Source: Heterobasidion occidentale
Lineage: Eukaryota > Basidiomycota > Agaricomycetes > Russulales > Bondarzewiaceae
Assembly: GCA_039111635.1 (NCBI GenBank)
Contig: JBCAQO010000003.1
Coordinates: 186,001-250,000 of the forward strand
DNA length: 64,000 nt
Reading direction: 5' to 3'
Under the pieces are notes generated by a model. That model saw only the letters and a program-made list of their open reading frames with translations. It had not been told where the DNA came from and did no database searches. Both the position numbers and the translations under genes were made by a program. Shown one piece after another: positions 34,196-45,702 of this stretch. Within the stretch, counting starts at the first letter, position 1; each line of letters begins with the position of its first letter.

Positions 34196-36528
34196 CGTGT
34201 GCGTGCGTCGACGGCGTCAGTGGAGAGTGATGATGGGAATGAAGCAGAGAGGGGCGACGAGGGTGCGACCTTGTGCCATTGATAAGAGCGTGACTGTGCG
34301 GCAGTAGTAAGCGACGCGGTTGGGAATTGAGACCCAAGTTTGGCCCCGGCCAGCGCCGTTCCGCTCGACGAGGGTTCCGATAGCAGTGCTGCTGACTGGC
34401 TCATACACGCTGCGCAAGTATAGCCAGGGATCATTCCCGCGCACACGCAGCCCGGCCGGACTGAGCAGAGCAGTCGTAGAGACCTGCAGTGGCCGGTTCT
34501 GAACGCGGGTCGGATCGAGAAGAGGTTCGATGCGTGCTCGACGACGACGTCTTCAGCATGGATGGCGACACTGTGGACGAAGAACACGAATGGATCAGTG
34601 AAGGGCGATCTCGTTCGCCTCGCCGGTGCGAGAGCAGATATCATGGCAAGCCGGCGCGGTCGCCCGGCTTCTCGTGCGCGCCTGCATCCTGTTTGAAGCT
34701 GAATGCTGCGTTGCGCGACATGGTAGACAGAGGACGTGTTGAGCGTTCTGGTTTACGGAGCAGAGGGTAGTCTAAGACGGACATCGCGCCATCGGTCGCT
34801 TGGATGATGCCAGACAAGCGTGCGGCATAACGTTATAAGGACGACAGCTATGACATCTCTACTTAGTACACACGCTAATCGAGACGTTGGGAGACGAGAA
34901 AGTGAAGAGTTTTGACTTTTCGAGGTCTCGATTATGACAACTCTTCATGTAGCCACAAGGCCTCGACATCGATGCTGAATCCTCGGAGTCGGAGCGAAAG
35001 AAGTCGTGGCACGCGCAGAATCAAACCCAGACTCTCAATTGGGGCGCCTCGCATTAGCTCGCCTCTCGGTTCACACCCCTGGGGAACGATGATCGATAAG
35101 GCTGTGGAGCGTGAGGCCCGTACGGACGAGCAGATCGAGTGACGAAATTCGCGCTGAAATGCTCCAGTGCATACGGGAGCGCCGAGATCTGGAGCTGGAG
35201 AAGCCCGCGCAACGAAGCCCTCACGAGAGCAGAGATCTGCCCGCCAGCGCGCCAAATATATATGAAAATGCCATTCGGACGATCTTCCAGGAACAAGAAG
35301 TTCGGACGAAAACAGCTGCGTAGCTCCGGATGTACTAGCCCACACCTGTTGGGTTGTCGAGCCGCGATGTTCAGAGCGACGGTTGTTAGCAACCAAGAGG
35401 TCGAGCACAGCGTACCTCGACGCGTTGATCATTCCGAGAAGGCTCCCCTCTTACACACGACGCCATACATCGAGCGCTCGTTACGCGGCTTCTTGTCGGG
35501 TTGGAAGACGACGTCAGAGAAGATGCGACTCTGCCGTGTAGATGTGTGAAATCGCGTGGCCAGCGGGAATTTAAGCTCACGAACCTGCGGAGAAGCCGTC
35601 GAGTAACCTTACAAGAAGCGCGATATGCCAGTGTCCGAGGCGTGGCGATGCGCTAAGAGGCACGAAGGAGTCCTCGGCGATCCCAGCGCCTTGACGAGAA
35701 AAGCACGGGAGGTCAAAATATGTCCACGGCGACGACAACGTAAATGCAGGTGGTGCTCACAAGGTGGCCAAGGGCGGGCGATGTGGAGGGGGAAAGGGGA
35801 ACGGCCCAAGGATTTTGAGAAACGGAGCGTTGCCTTATAAAAAGGGCCCAAGCGTCCGGGTCGGAGTGTACAGTACGGCCCCGGAGCCGGCCAGAGCCTC
35901 AACGGTCTACAAATTCGGCCTCAACCTCGGCGACAGAGGGCGGGATCAGAAGCTGGAAAACACAGTGCGCTTTGGCGGACCTGGCACACAGAAGGCGGTC
36001 CACTTCGGGGTTGGAAGGGCGAGAAAGTAACCCAGCCCGCAGGGGATGTCGAGAGGTGGCTATATCTGGTCCGTTGCGAAAGAGGTCATCCTTCGTGAAC
36101 TGATACCTTGGTGATTGCCGAAAGGTCGTTGGCCCCTCTACGATCGCTCCGACATGCTCGAGAGAGATCGATAAGGGTAAGGAGAATTAAGAGCCTTGCA
36201 AACGGCTCAAGGTTGCATTGGACGAAGAGCATGACCGTGCTGCGGACACTGAAAGTGGCGGCTGTGGCTGTCGGCGTCGGGGAGGGAAAACGGTGGCGCG
36301 GCGCGTCGGCGGGGAAACAGCCGCCGCACGGGATCCGATTCCTTATCCACCACCATCACCTCCACTTCACGTCTTTCGCTCGTCGGCGGAGGGTTAGCAG
36401 GAAAGGGTTAGCAGGTCGAGGGTTGAGAGGTCCGCACTTGCCCTTTCGCGTCGCCGTCGCACCTGCTGACCCTCCCTTTGCAGGTTTTCGAAGAAAGCAG
36501 ATCAGAAGAGGCATTGTATTTAAGTAAA
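34196..36528. other. 2.3-kb spacer between aminotransferase and zinc-knuckle gene
   Basis: No supported gene. The last few hundred bases must contain the promoter and leader of the plus-strand zinc-knuckle gene (pyrimidine-rich near 36350-36480). 34900-35580 has open frames on both strands with no recognisable domain and no consistent splice sites, so I treat it as non-coding or decayed. Confidence 0.4.
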
Positions 36529-37312
36529 ATGGCGTATCAGTTTCCTAGGAAGGGGTGTTTCAAGTGCGGCAACTGTGCGTCCTTCGGCCCCCGTTTTGTG
36601 TCCAGCTCTGAGCTTGTTCTGGCATTGCGCATTCAGTGGGGCACATTGCCGAGAACTGTTCGTCCGACCAGCGGCTGTGCTACAACTGCCGCCAACCCGG
36701 CCACGAATCGTCCGCCTGCCCTTCTCCCCGCACTGTCTCTGCGAAGCAGTGCTACTCGTGCGGCGGCGTCGGTCATATCCAAGCGGAATGTCCTAGCCTC
36801 CGTCTCCAGGGTGGGAACCAGAAGTGCTACGTATGTCGTCCTGCTGTGTTTGAAAACTTTCACTTACGCCATCGACACGCTACAAGAACTGCGGCCGCTT
36901 TGGACACATCGCACGGGCTTGCCCCAACGGCGCAGGGGGTGGAATGGGTTTCGCTTCCCGTGCTGCTCCTCCTGGCCGCGGCCTCAACACATCTACACTT
37001 CCCCCTGTGAAGTGTTACCGTTGCGGTGGGCCGAACCACATGGCCAGGTCAGTACTCCCGCCTCTCTTTCGTCTTCCCCTCTGAACCTCCCGTGCGACAG
37101 GGACTGCCTTGCTGCCCCTGGCACCCTTGCTGACGGCATCAACGGTCTTCCGGCGGCAAGTCTGAACAAGACCAAGACATGCTACAAGTGCCAGCAGGAA
37201 GGACACGTACGTCACTGGTCATATGCTCGACCATCCCACGCCTGATTGGCTTCTCTGTTTCGCTCTCCAGATCGCCAGAGAATGCCCCGAGAACACCGAT
37301 TACGTCGCCTAA
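36529..37312 (+). CDS. GIS2: CCHC zinc-knuckle nucleic-acid-binding protein (GIS2/CNBP-like)
   Basis: Small cytoplasmic protein expected to bind single-stranded RNA or DNA through zinc knuckles; the yeast and animal relatives act in translation and RNA granules. Five exons (36529-36574, 36637-36830, 36887-37047, 37101-37206, 37271-37312) give 182 residues. Six C-x2-C-x4-H-x4-C knuckles are visible: CFKCGNLGHIAENC (across intron 1), CYNCRQPGHESSAC, CYSCGGVGHIQAEC, CYNCGRFGHIARAC (across intron 2), CYRCGGPNHMARDC (across intron 3) and CYKCQQEGHIAREC (across intron 4). A Gly-rich linker separates knuckles 4 and 5. Yeast Gis2 has seven knuckles, so one is absent or unrecognised. Introns interrupt knuckles, so missing a splice site would destroy the motif; the fit supports the model. 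Confidence 0.93.
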
Positions 37313-40300
37313 ACCAAAGTATGCGCGGACTGGTTCTTCTGCATGCGTCGTCTGAGGGGGGGATAATAGGCATGAAGCGAGATTCGGCAGAGTGTAGTGA
37401 TTTATTTTTCTTCTGATCGCTGTATAGTCTTGTGCTTCGAATATTGAACAGCATCAGCTTCTGCACCAGTTATTCGGCATCTTATGCTTCCGAAGCTTCG
37501 GCAATGGATGTTCGTGGTCATAATTTCACTTGACCTGGTCAAGAGGTGAGGATGGCTGCAAGACACAACAAAGTCGGAGTAGGCATCAAGCCTCCGAGCG
37601 CACGTTGGTGTGGGTGCTTTACGAGTCAAGACACTGTGAACTGGTTCGGAGAAGTAAGTATATTCGTGACAATATTTTCGACTCGATCAATGCAATAGGA
37701 GTCAGAGTAACTATATTCGTAGAAGTGATTTGTACTCAACCAGCGCAGTGATTGTGTCAGTAGTTCTTTTCATGATGTACTGCAACAGACGAAAATCAGG
37801 TGTAAACCTCGAGGGGCCTGCTTGGAAGAACAGCTATCCGTGACTGAAGTTTGGCGGAATGCAAGATGAGCACCAGAGGACAGCACGGCACTTGTTGGCC
37901 TGGTGAGGAACCTGCAGAGGGTGGCGTAGCGTAAGCGGGGAGCGGCGGAGACCGTAAAATCTTGGATTTCCTATGCGTATGTTTTTCCACCAGCCCATTG
38001 TTTGTCGCAAGCGCCGGACGCGCTCTGCAATTATCACGTGGTGGGAAATCCATATCCTCCGCGACTACAAGCACACGGAGTTCAAAATCCCAGTCAAACG
38101 AACCTCAGCGGACCAGTAGCGGACCGTCGTGGTAATCAACTCCGATTTTAAGGCAGCCTCTAGCGCACTCCTCCCCGTCAACGTCCTGAAGCTGTGCGAG
38201 GGCCACTCTAGAGCGACCTTGCATCGCTTGCTAATGTGGGTGAGGGTAGCCGTCTCATTCCCATCTGGCTGTAGCCGCGTCAGCATCCGAGTAATCTGGG
38301 AGATGGGTTGTTGGTACCACGGGTCTCACGGGAAGACTCACAGGTAATTAATGACCTTGAAGGGTGCTCCGTGGAGTGCCTTCGAACCTAAAAGGCATCT
38401 AGAGGGAGGACGTTATCGGATTTCCTCGGTGGAACAGTCTCTGACATGCGTGGAGACATTGCCAACACAGTGGCGGCCTTCTGGCCTCTACCATGCACAC
38501 CTACAACTCCGCCTATCGTTCCTGGATATTAATGAATGAAAGATCGTGAGTCGAATCCATTTCGGGTGGGCCTGCTCCGTCGTCGGATGAGTTCGTGCGC
38601 ATTCTGACTTTCAAACCGTTCATAGGAGCGACTTACAGCCGTGTAATGTCCTCATATGCTGTTCTTCTCGGAGAAGCCGTGACTGAGATATATCCATCGC
38701 TCCTGATATCTATCCAAATCATAGAGCAGGGGCTGAATCCCTATTCGCGCGGTCAAGTTTATCCTCTGGATAACGTACCATCTTTCCGCCATGTGCTTCC
38801 ATACTCCTCACTTGGGCGAAGAAGGTTCCGCACCCTTTAAGGTCTCTACGGCTATGGTACTACACTCGCCCAAGTCGAAGACAGGATGTGCGATCCGTTG
38901 ATCAGTCGCGAGTTAGTGGCCCCCAGTAAGTATGTGTCATGGTTGATTCGTGGCTCACCACGGTATAGAGCTGATCGTGATAGTAGCTCCAAGGCGGAGT
39001 TCCCCATATCATCGGGCCGACGGACACTCCTACGATGAATAGGATAGAATGAGCTCAACAACCATGCCGACAGGGACACTATGAACAGACTCAATTTAAG
39101 CCAAGCGCGAGAAATGGATGTGGTTGGGCGGCTCAAGTGGCTGTTTCGGGCAACCAATGGCGCACCAGCAAAGCCTCGCACACCCAGTCTCTCGGCTGAC
39201 TACCCACGGAGAACACCGGTCAGCGTCTGTTCTCTGTGATGCATTTTTTTGATGACTCGATTGAAAACTGTGTGCAACAGTAATGGCATCTCGTCAGCCG
39301 ACGGAGTGTGCGGCTATAAACCCATCTGCCAATAGCTGTGCACACGAGCAATGTATTCTTTCGTCTCACTGCATGTTTTCGCTCCTCGTGGTTAGAGCGT
39401 GTATCGTACTTGCCTTGCCCAAGGATAGCCGATCCGTTCGGCGGGACGTTTTTCCCGCCCACGTAAGATCTCCTTGCTCCCATCGCTCTTCTCATCGTAG
39501 ACTGGATGCGCATTCAGTGTTACCCCGGGCGTGTTTCACTTGATTGACGCACGATTCAAGTCCCCGACCGGCTGCTTTCCTATTTTAGTCCCTTGCCCTA
39601 GTCCCTTGCCTGGTTCTTCCCTGCACGCACAGTCCAAGGTGCGTATTTTTGACTGCGGCGAAGCTGTGACATTGTGAATCTGACATGGCGCCATTGAGGC
39701 CTATCCAGATCCCACAGTTCAATGGAGCAGCCTGAAACAACTTAGTGGGGTAATGTTCGTGATCTTTGGAGAGGTTTCTCTCCGCTATCTGATACGCCTG
39801 GCGGTGTTTGAGAACGGCAGCGTTCCGACCTCCTGAAACGACCTCCATCAACGCCCCTCCATGACAATTCCCTTGTCTCTTCCATACACGGAAGCCGCCC
39901 TCTTCTGCCCCGCTTGCTTGGCTCGAGCGGGGCGTGAATCTTGTGGAGACTTTGCCTGGTAGCTGATGCCTGAGAGGACTCGCTGCTCAACTCATCACCT
40001 CGTCTCGCCGCCCACCCAGTCGCAAATCGGCAAATTTGTGCCTTTCTGGCTTGCCTCCACACCTCCCTATCACACATATCTGCGGCTTATCCTCCACTTT
40101 CTCTAACCGACATCCTTCTCTGAGATGTAGAGGAATACGGCATGCTCACTGTGTTTTCACACGATGAATAAAACAGGGCTCCAGCGGAGTTTTGGGCAAA
40201 GCTCGGGCCTTCTCACAGCTTCTGTAGCGATGGAGAAGAAGATGGAGAAGATTTGTCGTACGCATGGAGAACAATTGACGCCACTGCTCGGCTCAAGTGC

Positions 40301-41401
40301 GCAGACCCCTGGACTTGGAATGTTGTCCGACTCTGCGCAGAGCAATACCCTGACACGAGACCTCAAAACGAAGTGACCCTCTTTCGATCTTATCTCTCAT
40401 CAGTATGCGCCGAGAGCGCGTCTTCCCGAGGTCCACGTCGAGCGAGAGCCGATATTTTCTCTTCGCTCGGTCAGGTACCCAGGCCTTTTGTGTTGCACGT
40501 GCAGAGTGGTGTATAAAGGTCGCGAAGCATTTTTTGACGGCTGGCCATCATCCGTCGTCCCCTCGTCAGACTGTATGCCCCACTCTCCCATCGTCTCGCT
40601 TACTACCTGATTGCTCACCGCCTATCCCTCAGTTTTCATGAATCTTGCTGCACCACCGTGCACAAAGTTCATCTGCGTTTGAGTCTCATTCCATACGCTT
40701 CTTGTAAGGCTGCACGGCGGCCTCTCCTCAGGTGAGCTTTCATAGAAATAATCCATCATCATTTATCTCTGATTGTACTGTTCATCTAGGTCACCCCTTT
40801 GCCGAGATCTTCTACCGGCCTCGCAAGAAGAGGAATGCGAGCAACCGCAGATGAAACCCAGGCCAGTGTTCAGGAGGCTTTGGTGGATCGTGAGTAACCT
40901 CTCTCGTCATGCAGCCCATGGCGGCTGCCAGTATTGATGTTGGCCACGGTGTGTAGTGATGACAAGATAGTTGTAACTGTGCCGTCTATGTCTCGGATTC
41001 CCTATCTACGACTCGTGTTGAGTGGAAATTATGCCAATTTTTTCTCTCCTTATCTTAAACGCTGCACTCCCTCATGCTCATCGGGCACTGGGCACAAACG
41101 CCACGATGCGGATAATTCCTTGCCTGGCAGCTCAGCGACAACTGCTAGGAATAAGTAAATAATTTGGTGTCTAAAAGTAGCTGGTGTGCCTCTACGCTTT
41201 ACGTTCGTTTCATTCCAGCACCCACATCTATGGGTTGAAATGAAATTTAACTGCTATCTCTTCGTTCTGAAAAAGAACCACTTTGTCCATGAAAACCGAG
41301 ATTAACACGAACTACTCACGTATGTCAAAAGAACTCGACCATTGCACGTGATGGGCAGATGGCTCCAATTTCAATTTCACAGACCTCGCTCTCGTACAGC
41401 C
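37313..41401. other. 4-kb gene-poor stretch before COQ10
   Basis: I see no complete gene. Near 40705-40895 two short pieces flanking an intron-like segment (one reading LARRGMRATADETQASVQEALVDR before a gtgagt site) resemble the 5' end of a truncated gene, but nothing downstream continues it. 37320-40700 has only short, domain-free frames; it may contain decayed transposon sequence that I cannot identify. Confidence 0.4.
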
Positions 41402-42217
41402 ATGTTGAAGCCCATTTCTTTGCTTTTCTCGACAGCATGCAGTTCAAGACATGCGCGATCCATGCGACGTACATTCATAACGCTTCCCGACTTCTCTTCG
41501 TTGTCTCCTTTTTCAAATCCAGTGCCTGAAGCACAGACATACCATGAACGGAAGATTCTTCCGTACGTACGTTGTCGTCACACTTGACAAGCTCGTGCCA
41601 GATCTGATTCAGAGTGTTCCATCTATGTATAGATACCGGCGGGCTGAACTGTATCGCGTGGTCGCGGACGTCTCTTCATACCACAAGTTCATACCCTTCT
41701 GCACTTCTTCCCGAATTCTCGAGTCTAGCTCATCTCTGCAGGCCCATCTGACGGCCCGCGACAAACCGGATGTACTGGAGATGGACGGAGAGTTGACGGT
41801 TGCATTCCTGACGCTGAAGGAGAGCTATGTGAGCAAAGTGACGTGCAAGCCGTACGAGTCTGTACAAGTACGTCTGCACTCGCCCTCCCCTCCTCTGCAC
41901 GGTTGTCAACGTATATATTCAAGGCGGTCGCACTGTCTTCGACTCCATTGTTCAAGAATCTGACTACAACATGGCGGTTTCAACCTGCCTCTCCTCGGTC
42001 ACAGCATATGAGCATGAATGGTCCGATATCACAAATGCAGACAACCTCTGCTGGCGATGAGGCCGGCCCTACATTGCTGACGTTAGACCTGTCATACGCC
42101 TTTGCAAATCCATTACATGCAGCAGTGTCGTCTGCATTCTTTGGGCAGGTATCAAAACTAATGGTGGAAGCATTTGAAAAGCGATGTTTAGCTGTCTATG
42201 GACCGGGTCAAAAATAG
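41402..42217 (+). CDS. COQ10: coenzyme Q-binding protein COQ10 (START domain)
   Basis: Mitochondrial START/polyketide-cyclase-fold protein that binds ubiquinone and supports its use in respiration. Three exons: 41402-41562, 41633-41867 and 41924-42217, 229 residues. The first 50 residues (MLKPISLLFSTACSSRHARS) are basic and hydroxylated, as in a mitochondrial targeting peptide. The family block HERKILPYRRAELYRVVADVSSYHKF forms across intron 1, which confirms that junction. GELTVAFLTLKESYVSKV, then FKNLTTTWRF and LSYAFANPLHAAVSSAFFGQVSKLMVEAFEKRC follow, matching COQ10 in order and spacing. No defects seen. Confidence 0.93.
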
Positions 42218-43180
42218 GACGGGAGCCACGAACTGAGGGAATGCAGTTTAGATCGGTAAGTCGATTTACTGTATTCATCGCATCTCTATGTTGCCAATTG
42301 CCGGCTCAATCACTACAGCTCTCAGAATATGTAGACAGATAGATAAATGGATCGGTAGCGGGTGGTGCGCATTCTTGTAAGTCGCTAGAGTATCTCAGGG
42401 ATGTGCGGGAATATTCGCTAATATGCCTGCGAATTACAGATGTTCATAGATGTCCGCAGTAAAAGCTCTCAAAACTATCACACGGATTGCAAGCCATATA
42501 TTTATAAGCCGAAAACCCGTCAGGTGAGGTCCAGGCGCTAAATTACACAGAAGATTCATGTGCTGTACGGAGTTCGAGTAGACCCGCCTGCCATGCCGTG
42601 GGTATATCAACAGGAGATGCTTCCCGTAGATGTGAAGATGCATCCACTGCATCTTCACAACCTCACATCTATATCTATCTATCTCACAAATCGTACAATA
42701 CTGACGAGGTTAGTGCGGCGCGCATGCCAGTGCGTGATCAATTTCTTGCCACGACCTCGCGCCTTCTGTCTGACTTGCTACTCTCTTTCTTTTGTCTCCC
42801 ACCCTTCATGAAGACAGATCGTGATCTTGGGAATGGCTCACTCGTCTCGATCGCCATATTGGCATTGATATTCCCATACCAGTATTGTCGTTCCCCCACG
42901 TATCTGTTTGTATCCACAGGCAGCATACTCAAGACAAGCTGCGTGGCGATGCACATTGTGTCCTCCTGAACAATTGCTCGAGCAGCGATTGATACCGTAG
43001 CCAGTGATGTCAAGATTTGTTACTATCTGCAAACGTACGTGTGGGATGAGCTATTCCTAACAGAGAATCACCTTGCTGTATCGGGTATTGCAAACACTTG
43101 GCCACGCACTATGCTAGCTGCTAGGTACTCGGTAGACCTTGAATTTCCTATACCTACTCGCGCTCCAAACAGCACACCCT
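42218..43180. other. spacer between convergent COQ10 and a minus-strand gene
   Basis: No gene seen. It contains a short tatctatctatct simple repeat near 42670. It should hold the 3' ends of both flanking genes. Confidence 0.4.
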
Positions 43181-44028
43181 TTAGTCTTCATTCTTGTACT
43201 GGAACTTCCCATATGAACCACTGATTTTGAACTCCCCTGTCTCCGCGGTCCAACGGATATTAACTTGGCTTGTGATGTAGAGGTCGTCGTATCTGAGACA
43301 TCCCGACTCGCGTTTACCAGTGAAGACGCCATTCGCAGAGCATCAGCAACGTACCGAACGGACCCAACAACTGCACCGAATAGGTCTTCGAAGTCGTCCT
43401 TGGGGAGTTTCTTCATCTTCCACGCAGGCGGGCCGTCCAAGCGCATAAGGGCCCCGAAGACCGCAGGGTCAGCGCATACACCATCGTAAACGAAGCGCGC
43501 TGTGCCGGTTTTACAACTTGGTTTCCACTGATGTTCAAAGGCAAGAGAAAACAAGAAGGATCCACGAATTCAAGCAAATTGCAAAACAGAAAAAATATCC
43601 CGGAAACAGAATGAAAACTCGCAGCTCACCGACATCTGCTTCTTGATCCCACTGACTGCGGCATTCCGCACCTTATCCGCAGCCGCCTGCAGCTGTTCAG
43701 GGGATTTTTTTGCAGTGGTCTGGCTACTCGCACTTCCGGCAGCAAGAGCGTTCTCAAGCTGCCGCGCGCAGGTCGCGATCGTGACCAGGGTGGTACCCAG
43801 CTCTCCATCATCATCCTTGTAGGACTGTGCATTTTCGAGGACGTCAGCAACTAGGGAACGCGCGTTCGCATCGACAACGGATATAGTGGACGCCGCTTTC
43901 TTTTTAGTAGTGGCCGTGCGCGCTTTCTTCATCGTGCTGGCAGCCTTATGAGCTGGATCAGATTTGCGCTTGCGGAATGCGGAGGTCGTAGGGCGCGTTT
44001 CCTTGTCGCTGTAAGAGTCGTCTTCCAT
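43181..44028 (-). CDS. conserved-looking hypothetical protein, lysine-rich N-terminus
   Basis: Not recognised. Three exons read cleanly: 44028-43630, 43527-43355 and 43292-43181, 227 residues. The N-terminal half is basic and Ser/Thr/Ala-rich (FRKRKSDPAHKAASTMKKAR), consistent with nuclear targeting, followed by a helical stretch (DANARSLVADVLENAQSYK). The C-terminal half is compact: FVYDGVCADPAVFGALMRL, AWKMKKLPKDDFEDLFG, then a beta-rich end NIRWTAETGEFKISGSYGKF finishing NED. The clean splicing and globular second half argue for a real gene. A chromatin or DNA-binding role is only a guess from composition. Confidence 0.75.
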
Positions 44029-44628
44029 ACTGATTCGTGGCCCGTGGGGGAAGGTGGTGAAGACGCTGCGACGCGTGCGCGTGTCGCCGTCGCGTTACGT
44101 CACGCGTCGTGAAGTGACATTCTTTCCGAAACTTCCCGCGCGGCCGCGGTCCTTTCCCAATGACCACGACATCGGGCGGTTTTGCTCAATTCTTGAAGCT
44201 GCCAGCACGCGAATGTTCATAGAGGTTGTCATCTTGCGTTGCGTCGTGGAGGATTGAACTCACGCCCTACACAGCGCCTGGCATTTAAATTGTCGCGGAG
44301 GACAAGATATATTGGCAGACTCAAGCTGTTCGTTGTCAATGTTGACTGACGAAGATCTACAGCCTGTCAGTAGCCTATGGATGTTTCCACTAAAATGTTT
44401 ACTGAAGGTATGTAGTCAACGATATGACCCCTCTATTCAATACCGTCCAGCAGTAATTACAAGAACGAATCTTAGTATACATCCTATCGCCTCCAATCTT
44501 ACCTCTATCCCAATAAATATGTTCCTCCGGTACGTGCTACAGTAAGTATGTCATAAATAGTCGCTGTTCATGATATATAAGCAGTTTATCTCGATGCTCG
44601 CACCATTCCCGACGCCAATCATCCCCAT
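44029..44628. other. spacer, no gene
   Basis: Promoter side of the minus-strand hypothetical gene and 3' side of the peroxidase gene. Nothing else is recognised; 44410-44570 is AT-rich. Confidence 0.4.
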
Positions 44629-45702
44629 TCACCGGGCCTTCTGCTCCTCTTCCATGGCTTTCCGGATGTCGGCCGCCGCACGTACAGTCTGCAACAGGCC
44701 CTGCATTCGTGTCGGCCGCCAGTTCTCGGGGAACCGCTCCGTGTTCCACCACTCTGACAGCAGCTCAAGCGGGACTTCGTCTTTTTGTGGTGCTTCCGCT
44801 GCACCGGCCCCAGCGCGCTGCCCGAATATGCCGAGCACGAGTGCCATCTCTCCGCGCGCGATCTCCGAGTGCACGTGGTCCAGCGGTACGCGGAGACTGT
44901 TTTCCCTGCGAACGCGCGCGCGCGCGATGTCGTGCGCCGTCAGCCCACTCCCGTCCGCCGAGTCCTCCAGCAGTGCCTTCAGCGCATTTTCATCGAGCTT
45001 CCACGGCGCGTACTCTGATGTTGCGCGCGCGTTGCGCCGTGCGAGAGACGCATCGTGCTCGATCGCGCCGTGTCGTGCCAGGTCGCCGAGGGAGAGGCGG
45101 CGGAACTGGCCAAGGAGGATGTACGAGCCGAAGGTGAGGAAGACGGAGAGCGGGAGAGAGAGATGGAACCCTTCGCGGAGAGCGGAGACGAGCTGGGAGG
45201 CATGGATGTCGCGCCCGTTGTGTGGGCTGGTGGATGCGAGGAGATGATCAGTGGGGGCGAGGGTGAAATGTGGGAAGCGAGGACGTACAGGTATCCGTGG
45301 TTCGCGAGGGTGTTGAGCGCGGGGCAGGGCGAACGGGAGTCTGTCGCCTTTCTTGGCACGAACTCGTGGCCCGTTCCAGGAAAAGCGACTGGTGGGTGTG
45401 GTCTCTGCCTTGGAAGGAGGAACCTACGGGGTATACTGCAACATCGTCCAAGATTTGTCAGCTTTCGTCCTCATAATTGAGAGGAAGAAGGAAAGTGCGT
45501 ACATGGTCGCGATGAGGAGAATGAGCAGGTGTACGACGTAGAGAAGGCCGCGGTGGAAGCAGGAGCATAGTTGCTGCAGGCGGAGGGAAAGAACCAGTGC
45601 CTCCGTCGGCGCGGCGGATTCTGCGACAGGGGGCACGATGCTCGTGCTTGTGGTCACGATCGACCCGGTGAGTGAGGACATGATGTGTGCGTGGGAGGCC
45701 AT
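44629..45702 (-). CDS. heme-thiolate (chloro)peroxidase family protein, membrane-anchored
   Basis: Member of the chloroperoxidase/unspecific peroxygenase (Peroxidase_2) family, which uses peroxide to oxidise or halogenate organic substrates. Three exons: 45702-45428, 45351-45289 and 45226-44629, 311 residues. The diagnostic heme-ligand block SPCPALNTLANHGYLPHNGR forms across intron 2; its cysteine is the axial thiolate. AIEHDASLAR carries the acid-base glutamate of the EHD motif. The C-terminus reads NTERFPENWRPTRMQGLLQ. Instead of an ordinary signal peptide, the N-terminus has about 45 residues and then a hydrophobic helix (VVHLLILLIATMYALSFFLS), so the enzyme is probably anchored with the catalytic domain following the helix. 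All expected motifs are present; substrate unknown. Confidence 0.88.
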
